From positions 4,970,001 through 5,034,000 of the forward strand of contig JAULSN010000004.1 in the NCBI GenBank assembly GCA_033439765.1: a stretch of DNA of 64,000 nt, given 5' to 3'. Both the position numbers and the translations under genes were made by a program. The notes beneath the pieces were generated by a model. That model saw only the letters and a program-made list of their open reading frames with translations, had not been told where the DNA came from and searched no databases. This document shows, one piece after another, positions 46,036-56,682 of this stretch. This DNA is from Lasiosphaeria ovina. Taxonomy: Eukaryota; Ascomycota; Sordariomycetes; Sordariales; Lasiosphaeriaceae. Positions within the stretch are counted from its first letter, which is position 1. The number at the start of each line of letters is the position of its first letter.

Positions 46036-47070
46036 GAGCACTTAAACGAGGCCATATATCCCCCGGTGACGCCCTCGCACACGCGAGGGCGAGACCCGTT
46101 GAGGCACCACGACGCGTACCGCGTTGCCTTTCCTTGGTGGTGACCTCTGCCGGCGCGCCTGGGCCACGTCTCCTCGTTGCCCGGCACACGCGCCACTTCG
46201 TGAGGCTATCCCCAGGCCGCCCTCCTGCCACCACGCCCTCCCTCCCCGATGTGAAGCCTTTGAGGGCACCCGTGAAGCTGCACCACGCCTAATATTCCCG
46301 CCCTCGTGGTGTTGACAACCGCACACCGACCCTCTTGCAGCCACACCGCAGTTTGTTTTCATGCCTCTGACCTCCATGCTCATCCTGCACCCCCTCCGTG
46401 CACCACGCATGCAAGTACTGCACGCAGCCGTGCTGCCTTTCTTTTGTTTTTGATTTTCACACACCCACGCGAGTCTATTCCCACTCACCACCGCACCGTC
46501 ACCACCACCGTTGTTTTCTCTTCCTCTGCACATGCCACCATTCGCACCATCACTGCCAAATACTATGCTGTTTCCCTGCTGTGACTGCACCACAAGACCC
46601 AAACCACCACGCAATATGCCGCCGGAGCTTTGACTAGATATCCTGCCTGCACACAGAATACCACTCTCTTTTGTTGTGCACCATCGCTCCCATAAATCAC
46701 AGTCGACGCGTCTTTCTTTTCTTTTTGCAGCAGGCGATGCTCTGAGATACTTGCTGCCAGACGACGCACCAGAGCCTCCATGTTGCACATCGACACGCCT
46801 GTCACTACCACGACTTCATGTTTCGTTTCTGTCTGCCCTTCTCGTGGTGCCCGGCTGACCTCGGCAGCTTGTTGCCCATTGTACTAACTATACTTCCCAC
46901 CTAGGATCGATGCGTACTCACGCGCCACTCGATGTCCATTCTCTATCCTCGACGCCGTTTCTTCATCGCTCGATGTTCTCTGCCTACGAAACATCATGCG
47001 CGTCTAAACACCATCGCTGACGACAAGATGGATATACCCAGGCCTCCCCGTAGCCGTGGTTTACTTGGTT
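46036..47070. other. C/A-rich noncoding stretch
   Basis: The plus strand is strongly enriched in CAC/ACC words and poor in G. The complementary strand is open for 248 codons (46042-46788), but the predicted protein is only Gly/Arg/Val low complexity. It could be a decayed repeat or a noncoding transcript; nothing identifies it. Confidence 0.4.
46071..46090. repeat. Perfect 8-bp hairpin with 4-nt loop
   Basis: GCCCTCGC and GCGAGGGC flank ACAC, giving a fully paired GC-rich stem. It lies at the left edge of the C/A-rich noncoding stretch. Function unknown; it may be chance. Confidence 0.6.
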
Positions 47071-47330
47071 GCCTTTCATGCTTTGGCCTGTTTTTCGTTT
47101 TTCATTTTCTTATTTTCTTCTTATTTTCTTCGTTCTGTTTTCTCTAACTTCATTTGCTTTTCTTTTTTCTTACCCTTATTCATTCTGTTTTTTTCTTTCT
47201 TCCTTCATTTCCTTCTCTTCTCTTTCTATTCTTCCCTTGTCTCTCTTTTTTTTTTTTTTTTTTTTCCTTGTTTTGTTTCTCTATTCTTCTTTTCCCTTTC
47301 CTCCCTTTATCCTTCTCCTATTTCTTAAGA
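47071..47330 (+). repeat. Polypyrimidine tract, about 260 bp
   Basis: The plus strand is almost wholly T and C, including a run of more than 20 T near 47247-47267. Frames through it encode only Phe/Leu/Ser. Such tracts can form triplex DNA and often mark noncoding or expanded simple-sequence DNA. Confidence 0.8.
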
Positions 47331-47336
47331 CGAAAC

Positions 47337-47397
47337 ATCACCACTACCACTACCATCACTACCACTACCATTACTACCACCACAACACTAACAATCT
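47337..47397 (+). repeat. CAC/TAC trinucleotide-hexanucleotide microsatellite
   Basis: Imperfect copies of ACCACT/ACCATC repeat directly after the polypyrimidine tract. Confidence 0.8.
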
Positions 47398-48254
47398 ACA
47401 GTAGTTAGGACAACAAATAGCACACCCATCCATCTTCGCAGACAACGAATCCTGGCTTGGAAAGCATCATCCAACAAGGTACCGACTCCAAGATCCCACC
47501 TAGCGGCAACAGGAGAATGAACACCATATACTCCCCGTTAGCCCGAGAAACCCCCATGCGGATATATCCTCTTCAGGCCTGCAGGAGATCCAAACGTGGA
47601 CACGAATAACATTTGGTATGCGATAGGGTTGTTTCGTTGCGACGCACTCAACCGACGTTGGAGACGACGGGGGTGCTGACTCATCCTGTTCTAAGGCCCT
47701 GCAGAGGGAGGCTTTTTTTACATGTTTATACTCTGTCATACGGAATACTCCATGTTGGAACTATAAACTTAGACTTCTAGTAGTTATCACTATACAAGGT
47801 TGGTCGGCTTATCGATCGTTACACAAGTGCTCCGAGATGGCTGTGTGAAAGATCAGACAAGTTTGCCAAGCCAGGACCCTGACGGAGCAGACAGGTTTGG
47901 TAGGACAAACACGGTTATGAAATATCCATGTGTTCAAGCAAAGATTGTTTTGGCTGATCCTAGTCTATATAAATGCACACGGCAGTCTCGCTATCCACCA
48001 CATATTAAAGTACAAGGCGACGAGAAATGTAGGAAACGACACTGTTTGGCCCTCGGGTATCTATAGAGAACAAGTTCCACCCAGAAATACTCGTAAAAGA
48101 ACCAACGAAAAAGCCAAAAAGCCCGTCTCCTTGCCCCTAACTCCGCTGGTCCATGGTACACGTTCTATATCCACCCTATTAAAAGAACCCGAAGGAAAAG
48201 AAGCAAACACGCGCGTCATCTCACCCACCTAGCACTACCGCGCTACACGCCAGC
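47398..48254. other. Intergenic, no gene seen
   Basis: AT-richer sequence downstream of the microsatellite and downstream of the helicase gene. Nothing recognisable. Confidence 0.5.
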
Positions 48255-50245
48255 TTAGCGTCTTGGCTTCTTAGGCTGAGTCGGCCGGCTGGACGGGCTG
48301 GGAGCAGCCTCGTCGATAGGCTTCTTGTTCTTGCTCCCTGCGGCGGGAGGCGGCGGCCCGGGTCGGCGTCTAAAGTTGTTCTCGGGGGGAGGACGGGGCT
48401 TGAGGTCCGAGAGGAAGGGGTTCCTACCCGTGTTGCTATTGGGGTTGCGCAGGTTCTGCGGCGTGCCGACGTTGAGTCCGGGCACGCCCTTGAGGCCCAT
48501 CTTACCGACAGTCCTAGCCTCGATCATGGGCAGCTGCGTCAGCCCCATGGCCTGGGAGAGCTCGTTGGCCAAGCGCACCACGCCGTCGCTCTGGATGCCA
48601 TAGTCCTTCTTCTGCGAGTTCGTGTATCCCAGGAAGGCGACATATGCTTGCTCCTTTGTCTGTAGGGGGACCTTGGCCAAAGCATCGCTGATGACCTTGT
48701 CCGAGTTGAAGGTGGCCAGTTGAGGGTGCTCGCTACTATGAATTAGTCCGAGTTTGCACGTCGCTGTTAGGGCGTCTTGGGAGGGAGAGCAAAGACTTAC
48801 AGGACAGATTTCTGGATGGGAAACGAGGGATTCTTGGTCATGAAGCGCATTTCCTGGGGGAGCACAATCATGGTGGCACGCCCACTCTTGCCGGCGCGAC
48901 CTGTCCGGCCCACGCGGTGCACATACTGCTCGGACTCAGAGGGCGGGCCAATCTGCACGACGAGCGAGACGTCGGGGAAGTCCATTCCACGTCCCACAAC
49001 GTCCGAGGCGAAGAGCAAGCCGCGCTCGGCATTCTTGAACTCGTCGACAGTGCGGGTCCGCTGGGTCTGGCTCATGCGGGACTGCATCTGGAAGACGGGC
49101 AGCTTGCCGGGAGCAGCGCCGCCGGTGGAGGCGAAGACGTGGTAGAGCAAGCCGGCGTGGCGAGCGGTGGAGCTGAAGACGACGGCCTTGAGGTTGCGGT
49201 TGTTGAGGGACTCGATGGCCAGGAGAGAGTGCAGGGTCGGGAGGACTTGGTCGATCGAGGCAACGGGAAGGTAGGATTGGGGAATCCTATTCACGGTGGG
49301 CTCCTCGCCCTCGACGATGGTGGAGATGCGGGCGTGGTCCTTGTTGAGAACTAAGTGCACCACCTTCTCGATGCCCTTGGGTACGGTGGCGCTGAAGCAC
49401 ATGCCCTGCCATTTGGCCGACTGCTTGGACGGCAGCGTCTGGAGAATCCTCATGACGTCGGGGACGAAGCCCTGGTCCAGCATTCTATCGGCCTCGTCAA
49501 GGATGACGTTGCGGATGTTTGTAAATTTTGCGCGCACGGCGGGGTCGGACAAGTAGTCGAGCAGGCGGCCGGGGGTGGCGACCATGACGGTGGGATTGCC
49601 CTCGGTGAACTTGCGCAGGTGGGAGTTCTTGTTGCTGCCGCCGACGGCGAGGTGGCACTCGAGGGCGGGTTTGATGGTGGCCGTCAGCTTGTCGCACTCG
49701 TCGGCGATCTGCTGGGCAAGCTCGCGGGTCGGGGCCATGATGAGGATGCCGACCTGGCCGCGGGGGAGTTTGGGCGACGTCAGGAGGGTCTGCAGGGCGG
49801 GCAGCAGGAAGGCGATGGTCTTGCCGGTGCCCGTCTTGGCCTGCACGAGGCAGTCCTTGGTGAAGGAGGGCAGGCTGAGCACCTCCTGCTGCACGGGCGA
49901 CATTGTCGTGTAGTTCATGTTGGCGAGGGCCTTGAGGAGGCGCGCGTCGATGCGGCCTGCCATCTCCGAGTACTGGGCAGCATTTTGCTTAAAGGTGGGC
50001 GCCATTTCGTCGACGTCGGTTGCTTGTCTGGCGGGGGCGGAATGAAATCGCTGAAAGGCGTCGGTTGTTTGTTCGGCGAGGGCCTCGGCGGGGGAGGAAT
50101 AAAATCGCTGAAAGGCGACGGGGGCGGCGGCGGTAATGCGGTCGCTGCGGAAGTTGAAGTTGAGCGAGGGAACGGGTTGGTGGCGCGATGCGAGTGTTGT
50201 CAATCGAGGCGAGAGGCCTAGAGTTAAACGAGAGAATCTACGCAT
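48255..50245 (-). CDS. DEAD-box RNA helicase, mitochondrial type, 641 aa
   Basis: Two exons (48801-50245 and 48255-48735) join in phase. The N-terminus is Arg/Ser-rich without acidic residues for about 33 positions, as in a mitochondrial presequence. Helicase motifs in order: Q motif MSPVQQEVL, I AKTGTGKT (136-143), Ia PTRELAQQ, Ib TPGRLLDYL, II DEAD (250-253), III SAT (285-287), V ASDVVGRGMDFPDV and VI HRVGRTGRAGKSG. The C-terminal tail is Pro/Arg/Lys-rich, resembling the basic RNA-binding tails of yeast Mss116-like helicases, which assist mitochondrial intron splicing and translation. The gene assignment to the MSS116 group is inference from architecture. A short duplication (FQRFYSSPAE and FQRFHSAPAR) lies before the core. 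Confidence 0.92.
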
Positions 50246-51356
50246 CTGCGCTGGAGTTGAAAGAGCGGACGGTTGTGTAGCGGCCGTGTTTGTGTTTGGT
50301 AAACTCGGAAGGAATAGCAGACGCAGAATGGAAGGTAACGACGCTGCAGAAAAAAAGTTTTATCAAGTCCCAGGCCGGGAAATTGCCGCTGGCTCCTGAT
50401 TGGCCTTGTCTGGAATTATGGGGCCCAGCCCGACTCAAGCCTGTCGTACCTTCTGGGCGTCTTCAGCCCGGAAGCCCTGCCTGCCGCCTCGGTTTCAGCC
50501 CCAGAGCTTGGACTCTGACGAGGTTTATTGACAGTCTGGATCCCCACTAGAATCCACTCTCTAGTGTAGACTTGACTCAGAGTGTGTGTTTCTATCGTTG
50601 AGTTTTCACTAGAATCTAGCTCTCTATTTTACTTAGTCCTCTATTTGCTCCTGTAATTGAGACTTTTTACTCTTGTTTCGGGGAATTGGTTTTGCCAACA
50701 GAGATAGGGGAGCGACACTTCAGGGTGTTTCTTTGTTTACAGTACCTTACTGTAGAACTACATGCAACCGCGGCCCGCGATGCATGTTCCCTAGCGTAAC
50801 CACAGCCCCTTATGGATCAAGTTTTGCATGTGTACCGCATTGTTGAAGTGGGCCCACGAGACCTTGTGTGAGTTGTGTCTTTGTGTCGATTTAACCGTGC
50901 ACGCCAATTTTCAAGTCTATTGAGACCATTCGCCGAGGTTGTTGGAATGTGCAAAAGAACAACTAAAGTGCATGTTGGCTCTTGAATCTGGGATGGGATG
51001 GCTTTGTCGATATACACGCAAAAATCGACGCGCCGGATGCAGCCGAACTCCTTTAACTGCTTCGTGACAAAACAAAGACAACAGCCAGGCGTTCTGTTTC
51101 CGGAGACAAGTGGATTGACGGCTGCGTCGTGATAATGCTTTGTGACTGTGTTATGGCTCGCTCATAAAAGCCACTGCCTTTAGTTTGTTGAATCCCGTCG
51201 CGGTGCGTCCTACAACTTGGATAGCTACTGTGTGCTAGGAAAAAACAGCAAAACAAATTTCACCAGCATTTATTTTCCCTGAGCTAGGCCCCTCAATATA
51301 TTGTAACTTGGTGAAACCCAACTGCCTTCTTCCGACCCCCTCGACTAGACGCAGTT
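50246..51356. other. Intergenic, no gene seen
   Basis: Promoter region of the helicase on the left and of the lysine-rich gene on the right. No coding evidence. Confidence 0.5.
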
Positions 51357-51884
51357 ATGGCGAAACCATCCGCCGTGAAAGACTCCAGCGCATCCAAAGC
51401 CAAAGTTGTCAAAGCGCCTGCGAAGGCGGCCAAGGCCAAGAAAGCGGCGCCCATACCGAAAGCCAAGGCAGCTCCGAAGAAGACGGCGGCGACCAAGGCT
51501 GCTGTCCCCAAGACTCCGACACCCAAGGAAGCGGCTACCCCTAAGACCCCCACACCCAAGAAAGCGGCGCCTGCCCCTGTTCCCAGGCCGACCCCGACCC
51601 ACCGCTACGCAACTCGCGCCAACACCGAAGTCAAGCTAGAAACCGAAGAGCTAAAGCCGACGCCCCGGAAGCGAAAGGCTCCCCCGAAGAAGGCGAAGGC
51701 CGCGGTTCCTGTTTCCCCAAAGGCTTTTTCCGAGGGGAGGCACAAGGCGAAGGCCGCGGTTCCTGTTTCCCCAAAGGCCTTTTCCGAGGGGATGCACAAG
51801 GCGAATTCTTCCCAGAAGGTGACTCCGGACGGGAAGTATGGATCCGCACCAAAATCATGGCCACGGGCCGAAAAGAAGAAGTAA
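51357..51884 (+). CDS. Lysine/alanine-rich, histone H1-tail-like protein, 175 aa
   Basis: A single 175-codon frame rich in Lys, Ala and Pro, with repeated TPTPK units (PKTPTPKEA, PKTPTPKKA) and PRKRKAPPKKAK, a likely nuclear localisation signal. The composition is that of the disordered tail of linker histones or of HMG/AT-hook proteins, but no globular winged-helix H1 domain is present. Two tandem 18-residue units lie at about residues 112-129 and 130-147. DNA binding is inferred only from charge. Biased composition makes chance open frames more likely, but the ATG, the consistent Lys coding and the stop fit a genuine small gene. Confidence 0.6.
   Translation: MAKPSAVKDSSASKAKVVKAPAKAAKAKKAAPIPKAKAAPKKTAATKAAVPKTPTPKEAATPKTPTPKKAAPAPVPRPTPTHRYATRANTEVKLETEELKPTPRKRKAPPKKAKAAVPVSPKAFSEGRHKAKAAVPVSPKAFSEGMHKANSSQKVTPDGKYGSAPKSWPRAEKKK
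51690..51797 (+). repeat. Tandem duplication of a 54-bp unit
   Basis: Copies 51690-51743 and 51744-51797 differ at only a few bases and encode KAKAAVPVSPKAFSEG(R/M)H twice. The near-identity indicates recent duplication in frame. Confidence 0.95.
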
Positions 51885-52678
51885 CCTACACTATCGAAAC
51901 GATAATTTCTCATTTTACACAAGTTTTTACTCGCTATGTCACTGGTATGACGGTTTCTGGTGGTTTATTGTCTCGGGATTTTATTTTACATTTCCTATCG
52001 TGTTTCATTGGTTCAGGGGCGTTTTGTTTACCCATTATTGTGGTTCCGTTGGACCGTGGTTGATGTGGCATTATTCTCTTTCCTTCGATCGTGTTTTGTT
52101 GGACGAGATCGACTGCCGTGTATTTAGCAACAAACAAAACAGCCGAATCAATCAGCCCTCGTGTAATAGACTGTCATGTACTTGTACTGAGGTGTCAAGT
52201 TCAACGTATATTCGATGTGTCTTATTCTAACATTAAAGCCGGCTACATGGGAAATTAAGAGAGTGGTGGCTTTCACAAACCCCTAAAACAAATATGAGGC
52301 AGCTAGTAGCGGCCTCAAAGGTAGAAAGAAGTCATATCAGGTAGTTAATAGATCATGTGAAAGCACCGGCTCGTTCGCAAGGCCGGAACCCTTAGATCAT
52401 GGTAAAAAGAGTTGATTGCTTCCAAGAAGACAGGAAACAGAGAAAAAGATTGCCCACCCGTTAGATCAGACAGGGCAGATCAGCTACCGTAAATAAGGCG
52501 GTCGGCAAAAAAAAAGAGAAAAGGAACACTAGATTACAATAGGCCAGGGGCATATCCCCTTTTCAGTTGTGAGTAAACAAACCCCTTTTCCTGGGCCATT
52601 CGTCCCAGCGTCACTGATTACCTCTCGTGATCCAGTCTTCTGACTCTTGGTCGATGTTGAGGTTGGCCGGGGGGGTGG
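51885..52678. other. Intergenic, no gene seen
   Basis: AT-rich 3' flank of the lysine-rich gene, then the 3' flank of the convergent reductase gene. Nothing recognisable. Confidence 0.5.
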
Positions 52679-53899
52679 TTACTTGGCGATGGCAAAGTTG
52701 AAATTCCCGCTGGCAGCCAGCAATCCGGCTGCTTTCCCGATAACCTTGGGATCCGGGCCTATGAGATTGCTCGGGAATCCAGGGTCGAAGGGAACGACAG
52801 CCTCCAGGTACTCGATTTGTTGCTGCGTCAGAGTGATGTCCAGACACTTGATGTTGTCCCTTAGGTGCTCGACCTTCCTGCCACCGACAATGGGATATGT
52901 GTAGGGATACTTGCTCATGACATAGGCCAGCGCAATGGCAGTCGGGCTTTCGATGTCATGTTCGGCAGCGACGCTGCAGAGAGCTTCGCTCATCTTGGCC
53001 TCGGCCTCGGATTGCTCTCCGCCCTGGATGCTGCGAAGGGTTTCGCCTCTTTGCTTCCGCTCTTCGATCGCTTTTGAAGATTGGAACTTGCCAGAGCCCA
53101 GGGCGCCCCACGGGGCGAGTGCCATGCCAAAATGGCGTGCCATCGGGATGATCTCCCGTTCGAAGTCGCGCATCATGACGTTCCACCGGCCTTGGTAGAT
53201 GCTGATGGGGGTTTTGTTGTTGGCACGGGCGTAGTAGTTGGCGGCGCTGACGATCCATGCCGGGGTATCCTTTTTGAACAGGTATTAGTCCCTTCGCGCT
53301 CTGATTTCTCTGATGGTCGGAGCGGTGGGAGGTGGTTGTGCGATGGTCGGGCCACTTACGGACATGCCCAAGTATAGGATCTTGCCTTGCTCTACGAGGA
53401 TGTGGAGGGAATCCATGATCTCTTCAATCGAGGTGGTATGGTCCCACCAATGAAGGTAGAGAATGTCGATATACGAGGTACGGAGCTTTTTCAGGCTCGC
53501 CTCGACGCTGAGGCGAAGGGACTTCCTGTGGTTCCCCGCGTAGTTGATTCCGGCTAGACCCAGGTCGTATTTGCGGTAATGTGTGGTATACTTGGTGGCG
53601 ATGACCATTTGATCGCGGATGCCCTTCTTCTCAAAGTATTCACCGAGCCATTCCTCAGATTCCTCATCTTGGTAGTCGTTGGCGGTATCGATGAAGTTGC
53701 CCCCACTCGAGACGTATTCATCGAGGAGTTTGAATGCCGTCGACTTGTCCATGGAACCCAACTCAGGCTCCCATGCCTGGCCAAGGCTCATGGCTCCCAG
53801 TTGAAGCGGGGAGACTCGAACTCCGGCGGTGGAAGAGAGGATCCGGTAGCGGCCCAACTCCGTAGCCGGTGCCGCGGCAGGCGCGAGGATATGGGCCAT
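52679..53899 (-). CDS. Aldo-keto reductase, aryl-alcohol dehydrogenase type, 376 aa
   Basis: Two exons (53360-53899 and 52679-53269) join in phase 0. The AKR barrel shows [19 protein letters not shown] with the Asp and catalytic Tyr (DTANDY), KYTTHYRK supplying the Lys, and [12 protein letters not shown] supplying the active-site His position. NADPH-binding residues lie in the C-terminal [18 protein letters not shown] block. The whole resembles fungal aryl-alcohol dehydrogenases and norsolorinic acid reductase (AKR9 group), which reduce aromatic aldehydes or polyketide intermediates. No polyketide synthase lies in the window, so a biosynthetic role is unsupported. Confidence 0.93.
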
Positions 53900-54501
53900 T
53901 CTGAAAGGTGAAGCTACAAGGCGGAGGACTGACGATGAGACTCAGACCAGAGGGTTGTTTAGCTGGGAACGAGTTGAAGTGAGCAGTTCGAATCACAGTG
54001 ACCTTAGGACTCTATATGTTCGAGGCTTCTTGGGTGCCAGATGCTTTCATTTGTAAAAGTCAGTCCCGCTGCCATAAGGACACACCAATACTCCGGAGAT
54101 TATCGACAATCTCCACTAAAGTCCGCTCATAGGGTTACAGTAGATCGACAGGCAGAGTCCGAGGCAGAGACCATAATATCCGAGGTGGGAAAGGGTGCTC
54201 GTTGATTCTCTGGACATGGGGAATCGGGGACTGTATGGCTGGGTCGTTAGTGGCACATAAGTCCGAAATAATTAACCCATAAGTCCGAAATAACCCGTAA
54301 GTCCGAAGAAAAGCCTACCAGAATACATGCAATACTAGGGAAAAACCGCGACGGCAAAGTACCTGCCAGTCTAGAAGTCTGATTGAAGTGACTTGTGCAT
54401 TAATTATACATACAAAAATTACCGAGGCCGCGCTGCTCCGCCGTATCCTACCGCCGCGCCCTAATAGGCCATGCCGTATCTACCTCGTCATGTCTAACAG
54501 G
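53900..54501. other. Intergenic with short direct repeats
   Basis: Holds three copies of TAAGTCCGAA (54258-54307) and, to the right, sequence that could be a decayed repeat. No gene seen. Confidence 0.5.
54258..54307 (+). repeat. Three direct copies of TAAGTCCGAA
   Basis: Copies start at 54258, 54280 and 54298, spaced 22 and 18 bp apart, each within a longer imperfect unit. Function unknown; a binding site cluster or microduplication are both possible. Confidence 0.8.
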
Positions 54502-55919
54502 TTATTTAGTAATATCGAAGCCGTACAGGTTGCTACTGTCCATCACACATACGCCATCCAACTCTACCACCTGACCAGCCTCTTCACAACTAAGCCCAGT
54601 AACCACACGAGCCACTCCGCTGCCACTGCCACTGCCACTGCTTGACGTACGGCTACAATTCAGCTCCCGCGTGCTGCCTTCCCAGCCCTTGGTTCTAGCC
54701 GAAACTAGGCCAACGCGCTGCGCAGCGGCCGCTCTCGCGGCAGCGCGGCGGCGGTCGCTGCCCCTGCCGACAGTATCGGCCGTTGACGAGCGGCGCAGCA
54801 CTGTGGCGAAGACGCGCGGGAAGGCGGCGGCGAGCAGCGGGCGGAGGGTGAGCAGGCACACGGTGACCACGCCGACCGTCAGCTCGAGCGACGACCACGT
54901 GGCCGAGTCGACGCGGTCCCACGTCGGGTCGTAGGCGGCGGCCACGACGCCCAGCGCGCGGAAGCGGTAGATGGACACGGCGCAGGGGCTGGGTTGATTG
55001 CTCACGATCAGCCATCATCAACTTGCAATGAGAATTACCTGACATGAGAAAAGAAAAACACTGACAAGACGCCCAGACTAAACACGCCGACGAGCAGCAT
55101 CTTCTGGCGGCGGGGCAGGTTGAGCGCGCCGACAACCGGCAGCGGGAGCGCAAAGACGGCGCAGTCGGTGGTGAGGTTGACAACGGCAAGCACATAGCAG
55201 ACGACGGCGGCGTCGACGCAGCGCGACGGCTCCTCAGGGCGTCAGAGCGACGACACGGCGATGCACGACAGCGGCACCAGCACGGCCAGCGTGACGGCCC
55301 ACGCCGATAGCAGCACCAGCCCGCCGCGGATCAGCCACCGCATGACGCTGCCGAAAAACAGCCGCCGGTACTGCAGCAGGATCGACACCTTGGTCAGGCA
55401 TGCTGCTAGACTGTACACGAGCGTCGAGCTGAACAGGGACTGTGGCGCGGTAGGTTTGGTTAGCTGTTGTCCTCAACCTTGAGGTGGGGAGTTGCCCGTG
55501 CCTTGGAGAAGCGGATGTAGTCGTCGTCGGACACGGTCCAGACGTGGCGGCCGAGGCCGTATCGCGCTTCTGTCGACAATACCCAAAAAGTCAACATCAA
55601 CGGTGATATAGCTGTGATGCCGGATCTGCAACGCACCGAAGCCAAATGCCACGGTGGACGCGATGGTCAGGCACTGAAACAATAATGTTAGTCTTGTTGC
55701 AAAGAGGGCCCCTGCTGCTCGTGGTGGGCTGTAGATAAATACCTGTGCGATAACCATGACGGCGTCGTCGCGGCCAAAGCTGCGCAGCATGACGTGGCGC
55801 GAGTAGCAGCGCAGCAGGACGGCTAGCGTTGACAGTGTTGTGGCGGCTGAGATGACGGCGACGACCTCGGAGTACCGGGAGTCTCCGTCTCGGGCGTGGC
55901 CTGGGACCGGTCCGTTCAT
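54502..55919 (-). pseudogene. SAT4-family membrane protein with one in-frame TGA
   Basis: Five exons (55743-55919, 55638-55674, 55478-55569, 55066-55439, 54502-54988) close in phase to 388 sense codons plus stop, with a single lesion: TGA at 55242-55244 (codon 168) in the block CIAVSSL*RPEEPSRCVDAA, where the family normally has Trp. Landmarks are LSTLAVLLRCYSRH, GRDDAVMVIAQ, GLGRHVW, LAACLTKVSILLQYRRLF, LTTDCAVFALPLP and the last-helix block WSSLELTVGVVTVCLLTLRPLL. Relatives are rhodopsin-like fungal membrane proteins of unknown function. A recent nonsense mutation, readthrough, RNA editing or a sequencing error are all open. The truncated product would be 167 aa, with about half of the helices. 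Confidence 0.75.
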
Positions 55920-56682
55920 GGCGGTGTGGTGCGATGGTTGACAGTATGAGAGCAGCAAGAGTCTCGGCAGGTAATCGTCGCTTGATTGGGACAGAGACGT
56001 AATTGACTATCAACGGTGGCCAGGAAACGCGGAGAAAGGGCAGATCTCGCGATGATATGGGCATGAACATTCAGGCCAGAGAAGAGCAGGCCAGAGCAGA
56101 GCGAAGCAACGAAAACAGCCAGTCGTCGGCAGCAGAACAGAGCAGCGAGAGGCAAACAAGTCGACGACGCCCAATCCACGATCTATCACATTCGCCGGAT
56201 TGAGAACGGGATATCATCACCACTCGAGATTCGCCAGTATGAACACCGCAATGAGTTCGACTCCAGCCCCAGAAGCAACGAAGCAAACACATCCAGCCAG
56301 GCAAACACGCACACGATTTGTGAGAGAGAAGCAATTAGCGTGCGTTCGGGGCCGTGGCATCGAGCCGCGGCCGGCGTCTTCACACGGCCCAGCCCGCACC
56401 GCTTTTCAAGTTCCAACTGGTGCCGGAAGCAAACCGCCACCACGGCATAGTGTTTGGAATCTAGACGCCACGCCACTGGCCCGATCATCCACGCTGGCTC
56501 CGATCACAATCACATCACAACGGTCCTTGGGAGGCATGCAGGTTTGGTCAACGCCATTTCGCTGTCCATATCCAGGTGGACAAGAACTAATCCAGCCAGC
56601 AACAGCGCCACCAATCACCCTGACCGCTTCTGTTGCGACTCCACGGAACGAGACTCGCCAGGCGAAACCCGCCCAAATCCGT
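55920..56682. other. Intergenic, no gene seen
   Basis: Upstream of the SAT4 gene and downstream of the oxidase gene. A rightward open frame crosses from here into the oxidase on the opposite strand but has no protein-like features. Confidence 0.5.

Noticed and set aside
46042..46788. 248-codon leftward frame in the C/A-rich block
   Set aside because: Low-complexity Gly/Arg/Val translation caused by strand asymmetry, not a protein-like sequence.
49355..50221. 288-codon frame antisense to the DEAD-box helicase
   Set aside because: Gly/Val/Leu-biased shadow without motifs.
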